Numbered from the stretch's first letter, positions 24,897 to 34,466 are shown. The stretch: DNA of 64,000 nucleotides from an uncultured Draconibacterium sp. (GCF_963677155.1 NZ_OY781884.1:3530501-3594500); one strand, 5' to 3'. The notes: a model not told the origin generated them from the letters alone. Translations and numbers: made by a program.

Positions 24897-26015
24897 ATGC
24901 TTGAGAAACAAATTGAAATAAAACATCACTTGTTTGAGGAGACTTCGCATTCGCCATCGTTAATTGATATTGTTGGTGAAGAACAGCTGGACGATGTAGT
25001 GGACTTTTGTTTCATTGAAAATCCTTATTTCCCCGGAGAGGCCCTCCTACAGAAGCTTCAGGATAAATTACCCGAAGTAATAAAAGCTTATCCTTCGAGC
25101 AATCCGAAACTTGCGCAGCAGGATTTAGCTGCCGTTTTGCATGTGAAACCCGACTACCTGGTTTTAGGAAATGGTGCCACCGAACTGATCACGATTATTC
25201 AAAACAATTTTGTTGAGGATATGGGAATTCCTGTTCCTACTTTTAGCGAATACATCGATAAGATTCAGAACCTGGAAAAGGTGAAATTATTTCAGTTACC
25301 TGCTGATAAACAGTATCAGCTGAATTTGGAAGAATATGCCGATTGGCTGGTTGACGAAAAAATTTCTTCGGCACTAATTATTAATCCCGGAAATCCAACG
25401 GGGCAGTTGCTTTCGGTTGAAAAAATAACCAACTTTTTAAACCGCATGAAGCATTTAAAACTGGTATTGCTTGATGAGTCGTTTATTGATTTTGCAGGCG
25501 AAGAAATTCCAAGTCTCATGCCTGTGGTTGAACAGTTTGATAACTTGATAATTGTGCGCAGCATGAGTAAACATTGTGGTGTGCCGGGGTTGCGATTGGG
25601 TTATTGCTGCACCGCCAACGAATATTACCTTAAGCAAATAAAAAATGCATTGCCTGTTTGGAACATAAACACGCTGGCCGAGTACTTTTTAACGCAGCTA
25701 AAGTATACCGATGTTGAATATCACAAGGCTCGCAAACATGTTATTTCAGACGTGCGGAAACTACACGTTGATTTGTGTAAAATTGAAGGATACGAGGTGT
25801 ACCCGTCAAACAGTAATTTTATTTTGCTGAAAATAAAGTTTGAGATGAGCGCATACGATTTGCAAATGAAATTGCTACAGGATTTTGGCGTGTACGTGCG
25901 CGATTGTTCCAATAAAATCGGGCTCGATAATAAACACATCCGAATTGCATCAAAAGGGCGTGATAAAGATCAGTTGCTAATTCATGCGCTGAAAACGGTT
26001 GCGGAAGAGTTATAA
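24897..26015 (+). CDS. PLP-dependent class I/II aminotransferase (HisC/CobD-like)
   Basis: 372 residues, fold-type I aminotransferase. Motifs in order: YPSSNPKLAQQDLA, LGNGATELI (cofactor phosphate), ALIINPGNPTGQL (the NPxNPTG motif), VLLDESFIDF (Asp to the PLP nitrogen), and SMSKHCGVPGLRLGY with the Schiff-base Lys near residue 224. The arrangement is nearest to histidinol-phosphate aminotransferase and CobD-type decarboxylases. There are no his or cob genes around it, so the substrate cannot be assigned. It begins 32 bp after the GSII terminator. Confidence 0.87.
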   Translation: MLEKQIEIKHHLFEETSHSPSLIDIVGEEQLDDVVDFCFIENPYFPGEALLQKLQDKLPEVIKAYPSSNPKLAQQDLAAVLHVKPDYLVLGNGATELITIIQNNFVEDMGIPVPTFSEYIDKIQNLEKVKLFQLPADKQYQLNLEEYADWLVDEKISSALIINPGNPTGQLLSVEKITNFLNRMKHLKLVLLDESFIDFAGEEIPSLMPVVEQFDNLIIVRSMSKHCGVPGLRLGYCCTANEYYLKQIKNALPVWNINTLAEYFLTQLKYTDVEYHKARKHVISDVRKLHVDLCKIEGYEVYPSNSNFILLKIKFEMSAYDLQMKLLQDFGVYVRDCSNKIGLDNKHIRIASKGRDKDQLLIHALKTVAEEL

Positions 26016-26518
26016 AGTGAACTTTTAGTTTATAGTAGTAGTAGTCAGTTGTCTTAGAAAAGAAAATTTGTTGCCAGATGTTGTTTTCGGTGAAAATGGG
26101 CGGAAAATCATTTTTTTGCTTTTTTGCAATGAAAATGACATGAAAAAACAGGTGGGCACTTCATTTTCGCTGCAAAAAGCTTCACGAAATAGTTTTTCAT
26201 TCTTTTTTCGTCGCAAATGCCATCAAAAAATGAATCGGCGCATCATTTTCCTTGAAAAAGGCCTCACAAAATAGTTTTTCACCTCATTTTCCTTGAAAAA
26301 AGCTTCACAAAATAGTTTTTCAATTCATTTTCCGCGAAAATGCGTTCGCAACTTGCTTTTGCTTCTTTTTTCGCGGAAAATGATCTCCAAAATATGATTT
26401 CGCAGCTTTTGCCCGTTCGTGTATGAGGAGTTATCTTTATTCATTTACAGGCAGGAAAGCAATATCTTTCTACATGTTACGAGTTTAGTACATCCGGTAT
26501 TTAGTCCCTAAATACTCG
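26016..26518. other. 503-bp non-coding region with minisatellite
   Basis: Convergent intergenic region between the aminotransferase and the HAD gene. It is mostly filled by the tandem repeat at 26084-26400; the rest shows no gene. Confidence 0.45.
26084..26400. repeat. Minisatellite, period about 41 bp, TCATTTTCC...GCTTCACAAAATAG units
   Basis: Best copies start near 26161, 26242, 26284 and 26325. Each reads TCATTTTCCTTGAAAAA followed by GCTTCACAAAATAGTTTTTC; a divergent copy lies near 26200 and degenerate ones on either side. The last unit also forms a perfect 16-bp inverted repeat, TCATTTTCCGCGAAAA (26325-26340) against TTTTCGCGGAAAATGA (about 26368-26383). All frames are interrupted. Confidence 0.6.
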
Positions 26519-27376
26519 TTAAAAATGAATAGCTGCCGAGTCGCAAATGTAAGTAGGAATAATTCCCGAGCTACCAATTTTTATTTTTGCATTGTCGGGC
26601 AGCGTATTTCCCGAGAGCACAAGTGCGGTGTCGAGACCAAATTTGTTTCCCCCGATAATATCGGTAAACAGCGTGTCGCCAACCATTAAAATTTCTTTTC
26701 GTTTAATGTCTGGTACATCAACCATTGCACGTTCGTAAGCCAGTAAAAACATTTGGGCATCTGGCTTTCCGAAGCGAATAAATTTTTTGCCAAGAATTTG
26801 CTCCACCAGATCAGCTAATCCACCAACAGCCACGGAAATATCGTTTTTGTTAACCGGATAATTTTTATCGGTATTAGCAACAATTACGGTCATGTTTTTA
26901 TGGCGAAGCAGGTTAATGGTTTTGTCAATGTCTTTGTTCCAGTCAAAACCTTCGTCGTCTAAAAAGGCAAAAGATTTAATGTGTTCCAGATCATTCAAAT
27001 CGACATCGCTAATGGCAATTGTATTTTGGCCGGCTATTTCAAGATAGTGCGCTGATTTTTTTGTTCCCAGATAGGCTACTACTTTACCGTTTGCCAATTT
27101 GGTTTTAAAAAATTCCATAGCCAACATCCCCGACGAAAGAATTTTATCGGTAGTAATATTCAGCATTCCTCTATCCTGGTACCACCGCGCCAGTTCATCA
27201 GGACTTCGTGACGAGTCGTTGGTTAATATGTAATATGGAATGCCTTTCTTTTCCAGGTAGGCAAAGGTCTGTTCAATTCCCGGAATAAGGCCAGAATGGT
27301 TTTTTAATACACCAAAGGCATCAAAAAACACGGCTCGGTAGTTTTGCACTACACTTTTAAAACTTTTTGTTCTCAT
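26519..27376 (-). CDS. HAD-superfamily hydrolase, NagD-like (subfamily IIA)
   Basis: 285 residues. HAD motif I is present as VFFDAFGVLK, where the usual DxDG is DAFG (nucleophile Asp kept, second Asp replaced by Phe); motif II is ILTNDSSRS; motif III/IV is KRKEILMVGDTLFTDIIGGN. The IIA cap (about 90-200) includes SVAVGGLADLVEQI. It is probably a small-molecule phosphatase. The missing general-acid Asp in motif I could lower or change phosphatase activity. It lies 12 bp downstream of the kinase-like gene and is the last gene of a three-gene unit with the GSI-like enzyme. Confidence 0.85.
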   Translation of the reverse strand: MRTKSFKSVVQNYRAVFFDAFGVLKNHSGLIPGIEQTFAYLEKKGIPYYILTNDSSRSPDELARWYQDRGMLNITTDKILSSGMLAMEFFKTKLANGKVVAYLGTKKSAHYLEIAGQNTIAISDVDLNDLEHIKSFAFLDDEGFDWNKDIDKTINLLRHKNMTVIVANTDKNYPVNKNDISVAVGGLADLVEQILGKKFIRFGKPDAQMFLLAYERAMVDVPDIKRKEILMVGDTLFTDIIGGNKFGLDTALVLSGNTLPDNAKIKIGSSGIIPTYICDSAAIHF

Positions 27377-27388
27377 ATTATTGCAGCA

Positions 27389-28438
27389 TCAGAGTTTTAA
27401 TGTTTTCAAAATTTTCTCTACCCGGTATTTGGCTTCCATGGCAGGGAAATAAGTATCGTAGGCTTCTTTAATCAGCTTGGTAGAATAGTATTTTCTGAAA
27501 AAGTATGGCCCGTCTTTAATTACATAGTTTAAAATAAAAAAGCGATAAACTTCTTTAATTAAATATACTTCGGGTGGTGTTAGCGGAAAAACTTTGTGAT
27601 ATTCTTTCAGAAAAAGCATAAAACGATCTTCCATCAGGGTGTCGACCTTGTAGCTGAAAACGGTGCGGTCGCCAACATCGGAAACCACGCGGCTAAAAAA
27701 GTAAAAGTCCATTACACGCGACGACATTCGGAACCAGTCGTAATCCCAGCGCGAATAAAACTTCCCATCGCCGGTTATCGAAAAATTGCCAATATTCCAG
27801 TCAACCAAAACGGGTATGGTTTCAATTTCGGTATTGTAGTTTACGCGGTCTGCATTTTCCAGAAAGTGGTCGGCATGACGAAGAATCAGATCTTTGTGCG
27901 ACTCGTACATATCTATTTCTTTCTTATGTATCGAGCGTTTTAGCTTCTGAATATCAGTAATTACATTTTTTGAGGAATGTGGCAACTGGTTCGACACGTT
28001 GGTGCACGCTTTATGAAAACTTGCCAGCTCGCGCCCCAGTTTTTTTATGTGTTTTTCTTCCAGCCGGCGGGGGAGTTTATTGCGTATTTGAATGGGATTG
28101 TAGAATACCACCCAGGCACTACGATTGCGTTCGTGGTAGCGGTATATATAAAGTTCGTTGCGTTTTACCAGCGATTGTGCCAAAAACATTTGATACGGGA
28201 ATTCGAGGTTGTTTGCCAGGTTATTTATGATAATGTGGTCTTCTCTGAAGTCTTCGAAATTTCCGTATTCCGATATTTTGGCAAAAACAGGCTCGCGTTT
28301 GTAAAACGATAATTTATATACATGATTGGTGGAAACTTTGGCACTTACATCAAAAACACCTTTTATCTCGTGTCTTTCGCCATCAAATTCCTTCCAGGCA
28401 AATTTGATTATTTCTCCATAATCCAGTTTCTGCATCAT
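27389..28438 (-). CDS. Kinase-fold (APH-like) phosphotransferase
   Basis: 349 residues from the tandem ATGATG at 28438-28433; the frame is open into the next gene (to 28564) but that overlap is ignored. The N-terminal lobe has FDVSAKVSTNHVYKLSFYKR; the catalytic centre reads IPVLVDWNIGNFSI then YSRWDYDWFRMSSRVMDFYF, a variant of the HxDxxxxN...DW(D/E) pattern of aminoglycoside/choline kinases in which the HGD is VDW. This makes it a diverged APH-fold protein; the catalytic base should be checked. Placed between the GSI-like gene (56 bp) and the HAD gene (12 bp), it may phosphorylate the same small molecule. Confidence 0.7.
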   Translation of the reverse strand: MMQKLDYGEIIKFAWKEFDGERHEIKGVFDVSAKVSTNHVYKLSFYKREPVFAKISEYGNFEDFREDHIIINNLANNLEFPYQMFLAQSLVKRNELYIYRYHERNRSAWVVFYNPIQIRNKLPRRLEEKHIKKLGRELASFHKACTNVSNQLPHSSKNVITDIQKLKRSIHKKEIDMYESHKDLILRHADHFLENADRVNYNTEIETIPVLVDWNIGNFSITGDGKFYSRWDYDWFRMSSRVMDFYFFSRVVSDVGDRTVFSYKVDTLMEDRFMLFLKEYHKVFPLTPPEVYLIKEVYRFFILNYVIKDGPYFFRKYYSTKLIKEAYDTYFPAMEAKYRVEKILKTLKL

Positions 28439-28494
28439 CTTTTTCTTGTTTGTGTCAAAGTTAGTTGGTTTTGCTTTGCGCTCTTCGTGTTGTT

Positions 28495-29865
28495 TTAAAT
28501 TATTTCGAAATACCTTTTCAACTCCCCCTGTGGATCGCTGTTGTCGATTTGCTGGCATTCCCATTCGCGGGTTAGCGTGAAATGTTTTACAAACTCTTCG
28601 CCAAACAGTTCGTTGGCGATTTCCGATTCGGCCATCTTTTTTGTTGCTTTTTCCAGCGAACCGGGCAAAATGCCATTCCCGGTTTCCAGATAACCATTTC
28701 CGCTGGTGGGGGCAATTTCCAGTGGTAACTTATTTTTTATGCCGTAAAGTCCGGCGGCCAGTGAGGCTCCAAGTGCCAGGTAGGCATTGGTGTCCGATCC
28801 TGGAACGCGTAATTCGATCCGGGTAGATTTTTCGCTTCCCGGAATGGCACGAACTGCACAAGTACGGTTGTCAATTCCCCAGGTAAGTGTACGGGGGGCC
28901 CAGTCGCCACCACTCAGGCGTTTATAACTATTCGGATTAGGCGCAACCATGGGCAGTATTTCAGGCAAACATTTTAACAGACCGGCAATATAATGTTGCA
29001 TGGTTGTACTTATGCCATTTCCCGAATTTGCCTCGAAAAATAAATTCTGCTTTTTGTCTAAGTCCCACAAACTTTGGTGGATGTGCCCGCCGCAACCTGG
29101 AAATTTTTCACTCCATTTGGCCATAAAAGTTGCCACAAAATTGTGTTTGTAGGCAATTTCTTTCACCGCCGATTTAAACAGCAAGGCTTTGTCGGCTGCA
29201 GACAGAATTTCATCGTGAATAACAGTGGCCTCCACAACGCCGGGGCCAGTTTCGGTGTGCATACCTTCTAGCGGAATGTCAAACTGCTGAAGCAGCTCGA
29301 ACAGATCGTTAAAAAAGGGTTGGTTAAGCGAAGTTCTTAAAATTGAATAACCAAACATTCCCGGAGTTATCGGGCATAAATTTTTATAATCTGCTTCGGC
29401 AATTTCGTTGGGCGTCCCCATAAAGTTAAACCACTCAAACTCTTGCGAGAAGATAGGTTTAAAACCCATTTCTTCGCTTTGGGCAGCAATACGTTTTAAC
29501 AAACTACGCGAACAAGCGGCATCGGCATACTTCGGGTCGTTGCTAAAATCGCCTAACAAAAAGGGTGTGTTGTCTTCCCACGGAATCTGGCGGTAAGTTT
29601 CGGTGGCAATACTGGCCTTGGCATCGGGGTAGCCGGTATGCCATCCTGTGAGCTGGCTGTTTTCGTAACATTTGTCGGCGCAGTCCCAGCCAAATATTAC
29701 ATCGCAAAATCCCAGCCCGCTTTCCAGAGCACTCAAAAACTTATCTTTATGTATGTATTTGCCCCGCAAAATCCCGTCGATATCTGCTACGGCAAACTTT
29801 ATTTTTGTGAAATCTCGTTCCTTTATTTTGGTCAGTATCTCTTGCTTTTCCATTGCTAGCATCAA
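28495..29865 (-). CDS. GSI-like glutamine synthetase family ligase
   Basis: 456 residues. The N-terminal beta-grasp (KFAVADIDGILRGKYIHKDK) and the C-terminal catalytic barrel (PIFSQEFEWFNF, GPGVVEATV, FPGCGGHIHQSLWD, GGDWAPRTLTWGID, RIELRVPGSDTNAYLALGAS) are present. The C-terminal adenylylation loop of true GlnA is missing, as in gamma-glutamyl-amine ligases (PuuA/GlnT type). A ligase joining glutamate to an amine is more likely than bulk glutamine synthesis; the amine is unknown. It is the first gene of a minus-strand unit with a kinase-like protein and a HAD phosphatase. Starts at 29862 or 29853 are possible. Confidence 0.85.
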   Translation of the reverse strand: MMLAMEKQEILTKIKERDFTKIKFAVADIDGILRGKYIHKDKFLSALESGLGFCDVIFGWDCADKCYENSQLTGWHTGYPDAKASIATETYRQIPWEDNTPFLLGDFSNDPKYADAACSRSLLKRIAAQSEEMGFKPIFSQEFEWFNFMGTPNEIAEADYKNLCPITPGMFGYSILRTSLNQPFFNDLFELLQQFDIPLEGMHTETGPGVVEATVIHDEILSAADKALLFKSAVKEIAYKHNFVATFMAKWSEKFPGCGGHIHQSLWDLDKKQNLFFEANSGNGISTTMQHYIAGLLKCLPEILPMVAPNPNSYKRLSGGDWAPRTLTWGIDNRTCAVRAIPGSEKSTRIELRVPGSDTNAYLALGASLAAGLYGIKNKLPLEIAPTSGNGYLETGNGILPGSLEKATKKMAESEIANELFGEEFVKHFTLTREWECQQIDNSDPQGELKRYFEII

Positions 29866-30119
29866 ATTTGATTTAAAATAAACGATGTTTGAGGAAATAA
29901 CAAATTACGCTTTACTACTTTTTGTTATTTGTGGTATTAAAACTAGAGGTTGATGTTGGGGAAAAATGGAAATTTTCCAGAAATACCCCTTTTTTAATGC
30001 GGTTTTGTTAAATTTCTTCTTAAAAATTGTGCAACTAGCATGATAAATATCAGTATTGCGCAGGGAAAATGTTATTTTTACAGGACAGACAAAAACAACA
30101 GACTTAAATAAAATTAATC

Positions 30120-32309
30120 ATGGCACAATTTAGATTTAAGGCACTTGATGAGGTGCTTAACCGTAAGCCGGTAGAAATCGAACGCGAAGATAATCTGGTT
30201 TCTGATTATTACGGGATGTTGGTTTTCGATCAGGCAAAGATGAAAAAGTATTTGTCGCGCGAAGCTTACAAAGCGGTTACCGATGCGGTTGAACGGGGAA
30301 CAATAGTTGACCGAAAAATGGCTGATCAGGTAGCTCAGGGAATGAAAGCCTGGGCGATTGAAAATGGAGCTACCCACTACACGCACTGGTTTCATCCGTT
30401 AACAGATGGTACCGCCGAAAAACACGATGCATTTATTGTTCATGGTGCCGACGGAGGTGTGATCGAATCATTCTCTGGTAAATTATTGGCACAGCAGGAA
30501 CCTGATGCTTCGTCGTTTCCAAGTGGCGGAATTCGGCAAACTTTCGAAGCCAGAGGTTATACAGCATGGGATCCTTCTTCTCCGGCATTTATAAGCGAAA
30601 CCACTCTGACAATTCCTACTATTTTTATCTCGTATACGGGGGAAGCACTCGATTATAAAACACCTTTGCTGCGTGCTTTAAATACAATAGACAAAGCTGC
30701 TACCAGCGTGTGCCAGTATTTTGATAAAAATGTGTCGCGCGTAACAGCTAACCTGGGATGGGAACAGGAATATTTCTTAATTGATGAGGCTTTGTATATG
30801 GCGCGTCCCGACCTTGTATTAACTGGGCGAACGTTGATGGGACACGCATCATCAAAAGATCAGCAGCTGGACGACCACTATTTCTCATCCATTCCAACGC
30901 GCGTAAACAAATTTATGCAGGATGTTGAGAATGAAGCCTACAAACTTGGTATTCCGGTTAAAACACGTCATAACGAGGTGGCGCCAAACCAGTTTGAGCT
31001 GGCCCCGATTTACGAAGAGGCCAACCTTGCCAACGACCATAACCAGTTGTGCATGGATATTATGCAGAAGATTGCACGCCGTCATAAATTTCGTATTCTT
31101 TTCCACGAAAAACCATTTGCCGGAATCAACGGATCGGGAAAACACAACAACTGGTCGTTATCAACCGATACCGGTGTGAATTTGTATTCGCCGGGTAAAA
31201 ATCCGAAATCGAACCTACAGTTTTTAACCTTTGTAATTAATACATTAAAAGCTGTCTATGATAATCAGGATTTGCTCCGTGCCAGTATTTTAACGGCGTC
31301 GAACCAGCACCGCTTGGGAGCCAACGAAGCTCCTCCTTCAATTATTTCGGTCTTCCTGGGATCAGAAGTGTCAACTATGCTCGATTTAATGGAAGAAGCT
31401 GTGGTTGACCGTAAAATGACCCCGGATGAAAAAACAGCTTTAAAACTGAATATTGGTCGTATTCCTGAAATTATTCTCGATAATACCGACCGAAACCGCA
31501 CGTCGCCATTTGCTTTTACCGGAAACCGCTTTGAGTTCCGCGCCGTAGGATCGATGGCCAACAACGCTTCTGCTTTAATTGTGTTGAATGCGGCAGTTGC
31601 TGATCAGCTGAAAAAGTTTAAAATTGAAGTAGATGCCCTGATTGAAAAAGGGGTGAAAAAAGATGAGGCAATTTTCCAGGTATTGAAAATGCTGATTATC
31701 GATACTAAACCAATTCGTTTTAACGGCGATGGTTACAGCGAAGATTGGGTAAAAGAAGCCGAAAAAAGAGGTTTAACCAATATCGGAAATGTGCCGGACT
31801 CTTTGGCAGCTTATCTGCGCGAAGATTATATCGACCTGTTCAAACGAAACGGAATTTTCAATAAAGCTGAAATTGAAGGAAGGGTAGAGGTTGAATACGA
31901 GAAATTCATCATGAAAGTGCAGATTGAATCGCGTGTTCTGGCCGATATTGCGATCAATCACATCGTGCCAACTGCAGTTGAGTATCAAACTATGTTGCTC
32001 GAGAATGTAAAAAATCTGAAAGAAGTATTCCCGGAAGAAGAATTTCAGTCGCTGGCGGGTGGCAGGTTAGAACTGATAAGGGAAGTGGGAGGCCATATTT
32101 CTGCTATTAAAGCCAAACGCAAAGAAATGATTGCTGCCCGTGCAAAAGCGAATAAGGTTGAAGATGTGGTTGAGCGATCAAAAGAATACGATAAAAAAGT
32201 GCGTCCTTTCCTGGACGAAATTCGGGATCATATCGACCGGCTTGAGTTGATTGTTGACAACGAAAAATGGCCGTTGCCAAAGTATCGCGAGCTGCTTTTT
32301 GTTCGATAA
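30120..32309 (+). CDS. glnN: Glutamine synthetase, type III
   Basis: 729 residues, the length of GSIII. Signature motifs: GIRQTFEARGYTAWDPSSPA, LGWEQEYFLID, KTRHNEVAPNQFELAPIYEE, GINGSGKHNNWSLSTDTGVN, TASNQHRLGANEAPPSIISV and RFEFRAVGSMANNASALIVL. It is a dodecameric, cytosolic glutamine synthetase, the main ammonia-assimilating enzyme in many Bacteroidota. It is divergent from the GSI-like gene, with 254 bp between the two starts; the terminator is at 32333. Three GS families in one neighbourhood suggest division of labour and not simple redundancy. Confidence 0.95.
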   Translation: MAQFRFKALDEVLNRKPVEIEREDNLVSDYYGMLVFDQAKMKKYLSREAYKAVTDAVERGTIVDRKMADQVAQGMKAWAIENGATHYTHWFHPLTDGTAEKHDAFIVHGADGGVIESFSGKLLAQQEPDASSFPSGGIRQTFEARGYTAWDPSSPAFISETTLTIPTIFISYTGEALDYKTPLLRALNTIDKAATSVCQYFDKNVSRVTANLGWEQEYFLIDEALYMARPDLVLTGRTLMGHASSKDQQLDDHYFSSIPTRVNKFMQDVENEAYKLGIPVKTRHNEVAPNQFELAPIYEEANLANDHNQLCMDIMQKIARRHKFRILFHEKPFAGINGSGKHNNWSLSTDTGVNLYSPGKNPKSNLQFLTFVINTLKAVYDNQDLLRASILTASNQHRLGANEAPPSIISVFLGSEVSTMLDLMEEAVVDRKMTPDEKTALKLNIGRIPEIILDNTDRNRTSPFAFTGNRFEFRAVGSMANNASALIVLNAAVADQLKKFKIEVDALIEKGVKKDEAIFQVLKMLIIDTKPIRFNGDGYSEDWVKEAEKRGLTNIGNVPDSLAAYLREDYIDLFKRNGIFNKAEIEGRVEVEYEKFIMKVQIESRVLADIAINHIVPTAVEYQTMLLENVKNLKEVFPEEEFQSLAGGRLELIREVGGHISAIKAKRKEMIAARAKANKVEDVVERSKEYDKKVRPFLDEIRDHIDRLELIVDNEKWPLPKYRELLFVR

Positions 32310-32332
32310 GAAGAATTTTACAATGCAACATA

Positions 32333-32366
32333 AAAGACTTCCTGATTTTCGGGAAGTCTTTTTTTG
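32333..32366 (+). terminator. Rho-independent terminator of glnN
   Basis: AAAGACTTCC / GGGAAGTCTTT hairpin and a T tract, 24 bp after the stop. Confidence 0.85.
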
Positions 32367-32468
32367 TTGACGTTATACTTAAGTAACTAATAATTCGTTT
32401 GATAAAAGACAAAACACTATTTTTGAAATAGTCGGTAAAAAAATTTTACTTTTATTCCCCGAAATTGA

Positions 32469-34466
32469 ATGGGTATGAAGCAGGTTAAACTAGCCGTTTT
32501 TATTGTTATAATCATATTTTTAAGTGGTTGCAGCTCTACCAGATACGGGCGTGATGCTACACTTTCGCATGATATTGGCGAATATTACAAAGCCATTGAA
32601 AAATACCGTAAGGCCAGAAAAAAGGAGAAGAACAGGCAGAAACGTATTGAATATGCGTATGAATTGGCAGAATGTTACCGGGCAATCGGTTTGTATGATT
32701 ATGCAGCCCAGAATTACAAATTTGCCATTCGTTTGGGGTATGATGACACGGAAGCATTGTTGCATTACGCTGATATGTTGCGTATTACTCAAAAATACGA
32801 GGAAGCTTACGAAACTTACCGCACTTACCTTGATTCCGTTCCGGGCGACCAGCGTGCTTTAGATGGTGTTGAAGCCATGCGAAAAACGCAGGAGTGGGTG
32901 GCCAATCCTACACGGCACATCATTAACCCGATAAAAGAAATTAACTCTCGCGAAAGCGATTTTGCTCCTGTTTTTGTTGGTGGTCGCGATAACGAAATAC
33001 TTTTTACTTCATCAAGAGAAGCTTCTACCGGCAAGAAGGAGAGTATGATTACCGGGCAAAAATATACCGATATTTATCGTGCAACCTTTGGTATTCAACG
33101 TCAGAAGTGGGAGAAGCCAAAGTTGCTGGATGAGAGTATGATTATTAATACCGGAGATGAAGAAGGTGCTGTTACCTTAAGTTCAAGCGGTGAAGAAATG
33201 ATATTTACGCGTTGCCGTTACGATAAATCGGAGCCCATGGGAGCTGAATTATACTCCACTTCGCAGTCGCGTGGTTCGTGGTCGAGTCCGATAAAATTGC
33301 AAATTGTTGGCGATAGCATTATTGCTGCTCATCCCGCACTTAGCCCCGATGGAACGGAGATTTATTTTGTTTCGGACATGGCCGGAGGACAGGGGGGAAA
33401 AGACATTTGGAAAGCATCGGTTAACGGCGGGTCTTTTGGAAAACCGGTAAATCTTGGTCCTGCGGTAAATACTTCGGAAGACGAGATGTTCCCTTTTGTT
33501 CGCGATAACGGAGATCTTTATTTTGCCTCGAATGGGCACATTGGGCAGGGAGGTTTTGATCTTTTTCATGCATACAAAAACGACGATGGAATATTGGTGG
33601 TTGAAAATATGGGGTCGCCAATGAATTCGCCTTCCGACGATTTTGGAATTGCATTTGTAACCGGCGAAAACAAAGGTATGTTTACTTCCAACCGGAAAGG
33701 ATCGCGTGGCGATGATATTTACTCATTTGTTGTTCCTCCGAAAGTTTACCAAATAGAAATTGATGTTTTTAATAAAGAAACGGCTTCGCATTTGGATGGA
33801 TCAACCATGCGTGTTATTGGGACTGACGGTACCAACCTGAAAGTGCGTGCCCGCGGCGGCAAGTTTAAAATGAAATTGAAGCCCGAAACTGAATATGTTT
33901 TTGCGGCGTTTAAAGATGGTTATTTGCGCGATAAAGCGGCAGTAAATACCATTGGACTGGAAGACAGTAAAGATTTTCGCTTTACGATGAACCTTACCCC
34001 AACCGATGCGCCGATAAAAGTTGACAATATTAACTACGAATTTGGTAGCTGGGAATTACTCGAAAGCTCGAAAACTGCACTCGATACTCTGGTTCAGATA
34101 TTGGTTTTTAACCCAACTATTACCATTGAGTTGATGGCGCATACCGATTATGTTGGCAGCGATCAGTTTAACTTCGATTTGTCGCAAAAACGTGCACAAA
34201 GTGTGGTGGATTACCTAATTGAAAAAGGAATAAACCCGGATCGTTTGGTTGCAAAAGGTTATGGCGAAACCTGGCCCAAAACTGTAAATAGGAAATTGGC
34301 TAATCAATACGATTTTTTAAAACGTGGCGATGAGCTAACAGAAGAGTTTATCATGAAATTGCCAGAAGCACAGCAGGAAATTGCCCGTGGGATTAACCGA
34401 CGAACTGAGTTTCGGGTTCTGTCAACCGATTTTATCGAACGATTCGATGCTGAGCCGGAAGGTTAA
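32469..34466 (+). CDS. PorE-like TPR / beta-propeller / OmpA-family lipoprotein
   Basis: 665 residues. The signal peptide ends FLSGCSS, a lipobox with Cys21. Domains: TPR-like helices about 30-130 (GEYYKAIEKYRKARKKEKNR, AYELAECYRAIGLYDYAAQN); a WD40/PD40-type propeller about 150-435 with repeated SPDGTEIYFVSD and DNGDLYFASNG units; a carboxypeptidase-regulatory-like domain about 440-525; and a C-terminal OmpA peptidoglycan-binding domain about 535-655 (LMAHTDYVGSDQFNFDLSQK, RAQSVVDYLIEKGI). This order matches PorE of the type IX secretion system, an outer-membrane lipoprotein that binds peptidoglycan. The assignment is by architecture; Bacteroidota carry several such proteins. A start two codons later (32475) is possible. 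Confidence 0.75.
   Translation: MGMKQVKLAVFIVIIIFLSGCSSTRYGRDATLSHDIGEYYKAIEKYRKARKKEKNRQKRIEYAYELAECYRAIGLYDYAAQNYKFAIRLGYDDTEALLHYADMLRITQKYEEAYETYRTYLDSVPGDQRALDGVEAMRKTQEWVANPTRHIINPIKEINSRESDFAPVFVGGRDNEILFTSSREASTGKKESMITGQKYTDIYRATFGIQRQKWEKPKLLDESMIINTGDEEGAVTLSSSGEEMIFTRCRYDKSEPMGAELYSTSQSRGSWSSPIKLQIVGDSIIAAHPALSPDGTEIYFVSDMAGGQGGKDIWKASVNGGSFGKPVNLGPAVNTSEDEMFPFVRDNGDLYFASNGHIGQGGFDLFHAYKNDDGILVVENMGSPMNSPSDDFGIAFVTGENKGMFTSNRKGSRGDDIYSFVVPPKVYQIEIDVFNKETASHLDGSTMRVIGTDGTNLKVRARGGKFKMKLKPETEYVFAAFKDGYLRDKAAVNTIGLEDSKDFRFTMNLTPTDAPIKVDNINYEFGSWELLESSKTALDTLVQILVFNPTITIELMAHTDYVGSDQFNFDLSQKRAQSVVDYLIEKGINPDRLVAKGYGETWPKTVNRKLANQYDFLKRGDELTEEFIMKLPEAQQEIARGINRRTEFRVLSTDFIERFDAEPEG

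Noticed and set aside
26161-26400. CRISPR array
   Set aside because: Repeat spacing near 41 bp is regular, but there are no unique spacers; units are contiguous and degenerate, and no cas gene is visible.
28439-28564. N-terminal extension of the kinase-like protein overlapping the GSI-like gene
   Set aside because: It would overlap 70 bp of the upstream gene; the tandem ATG at 28438 is a better start with a 56-bp gap.
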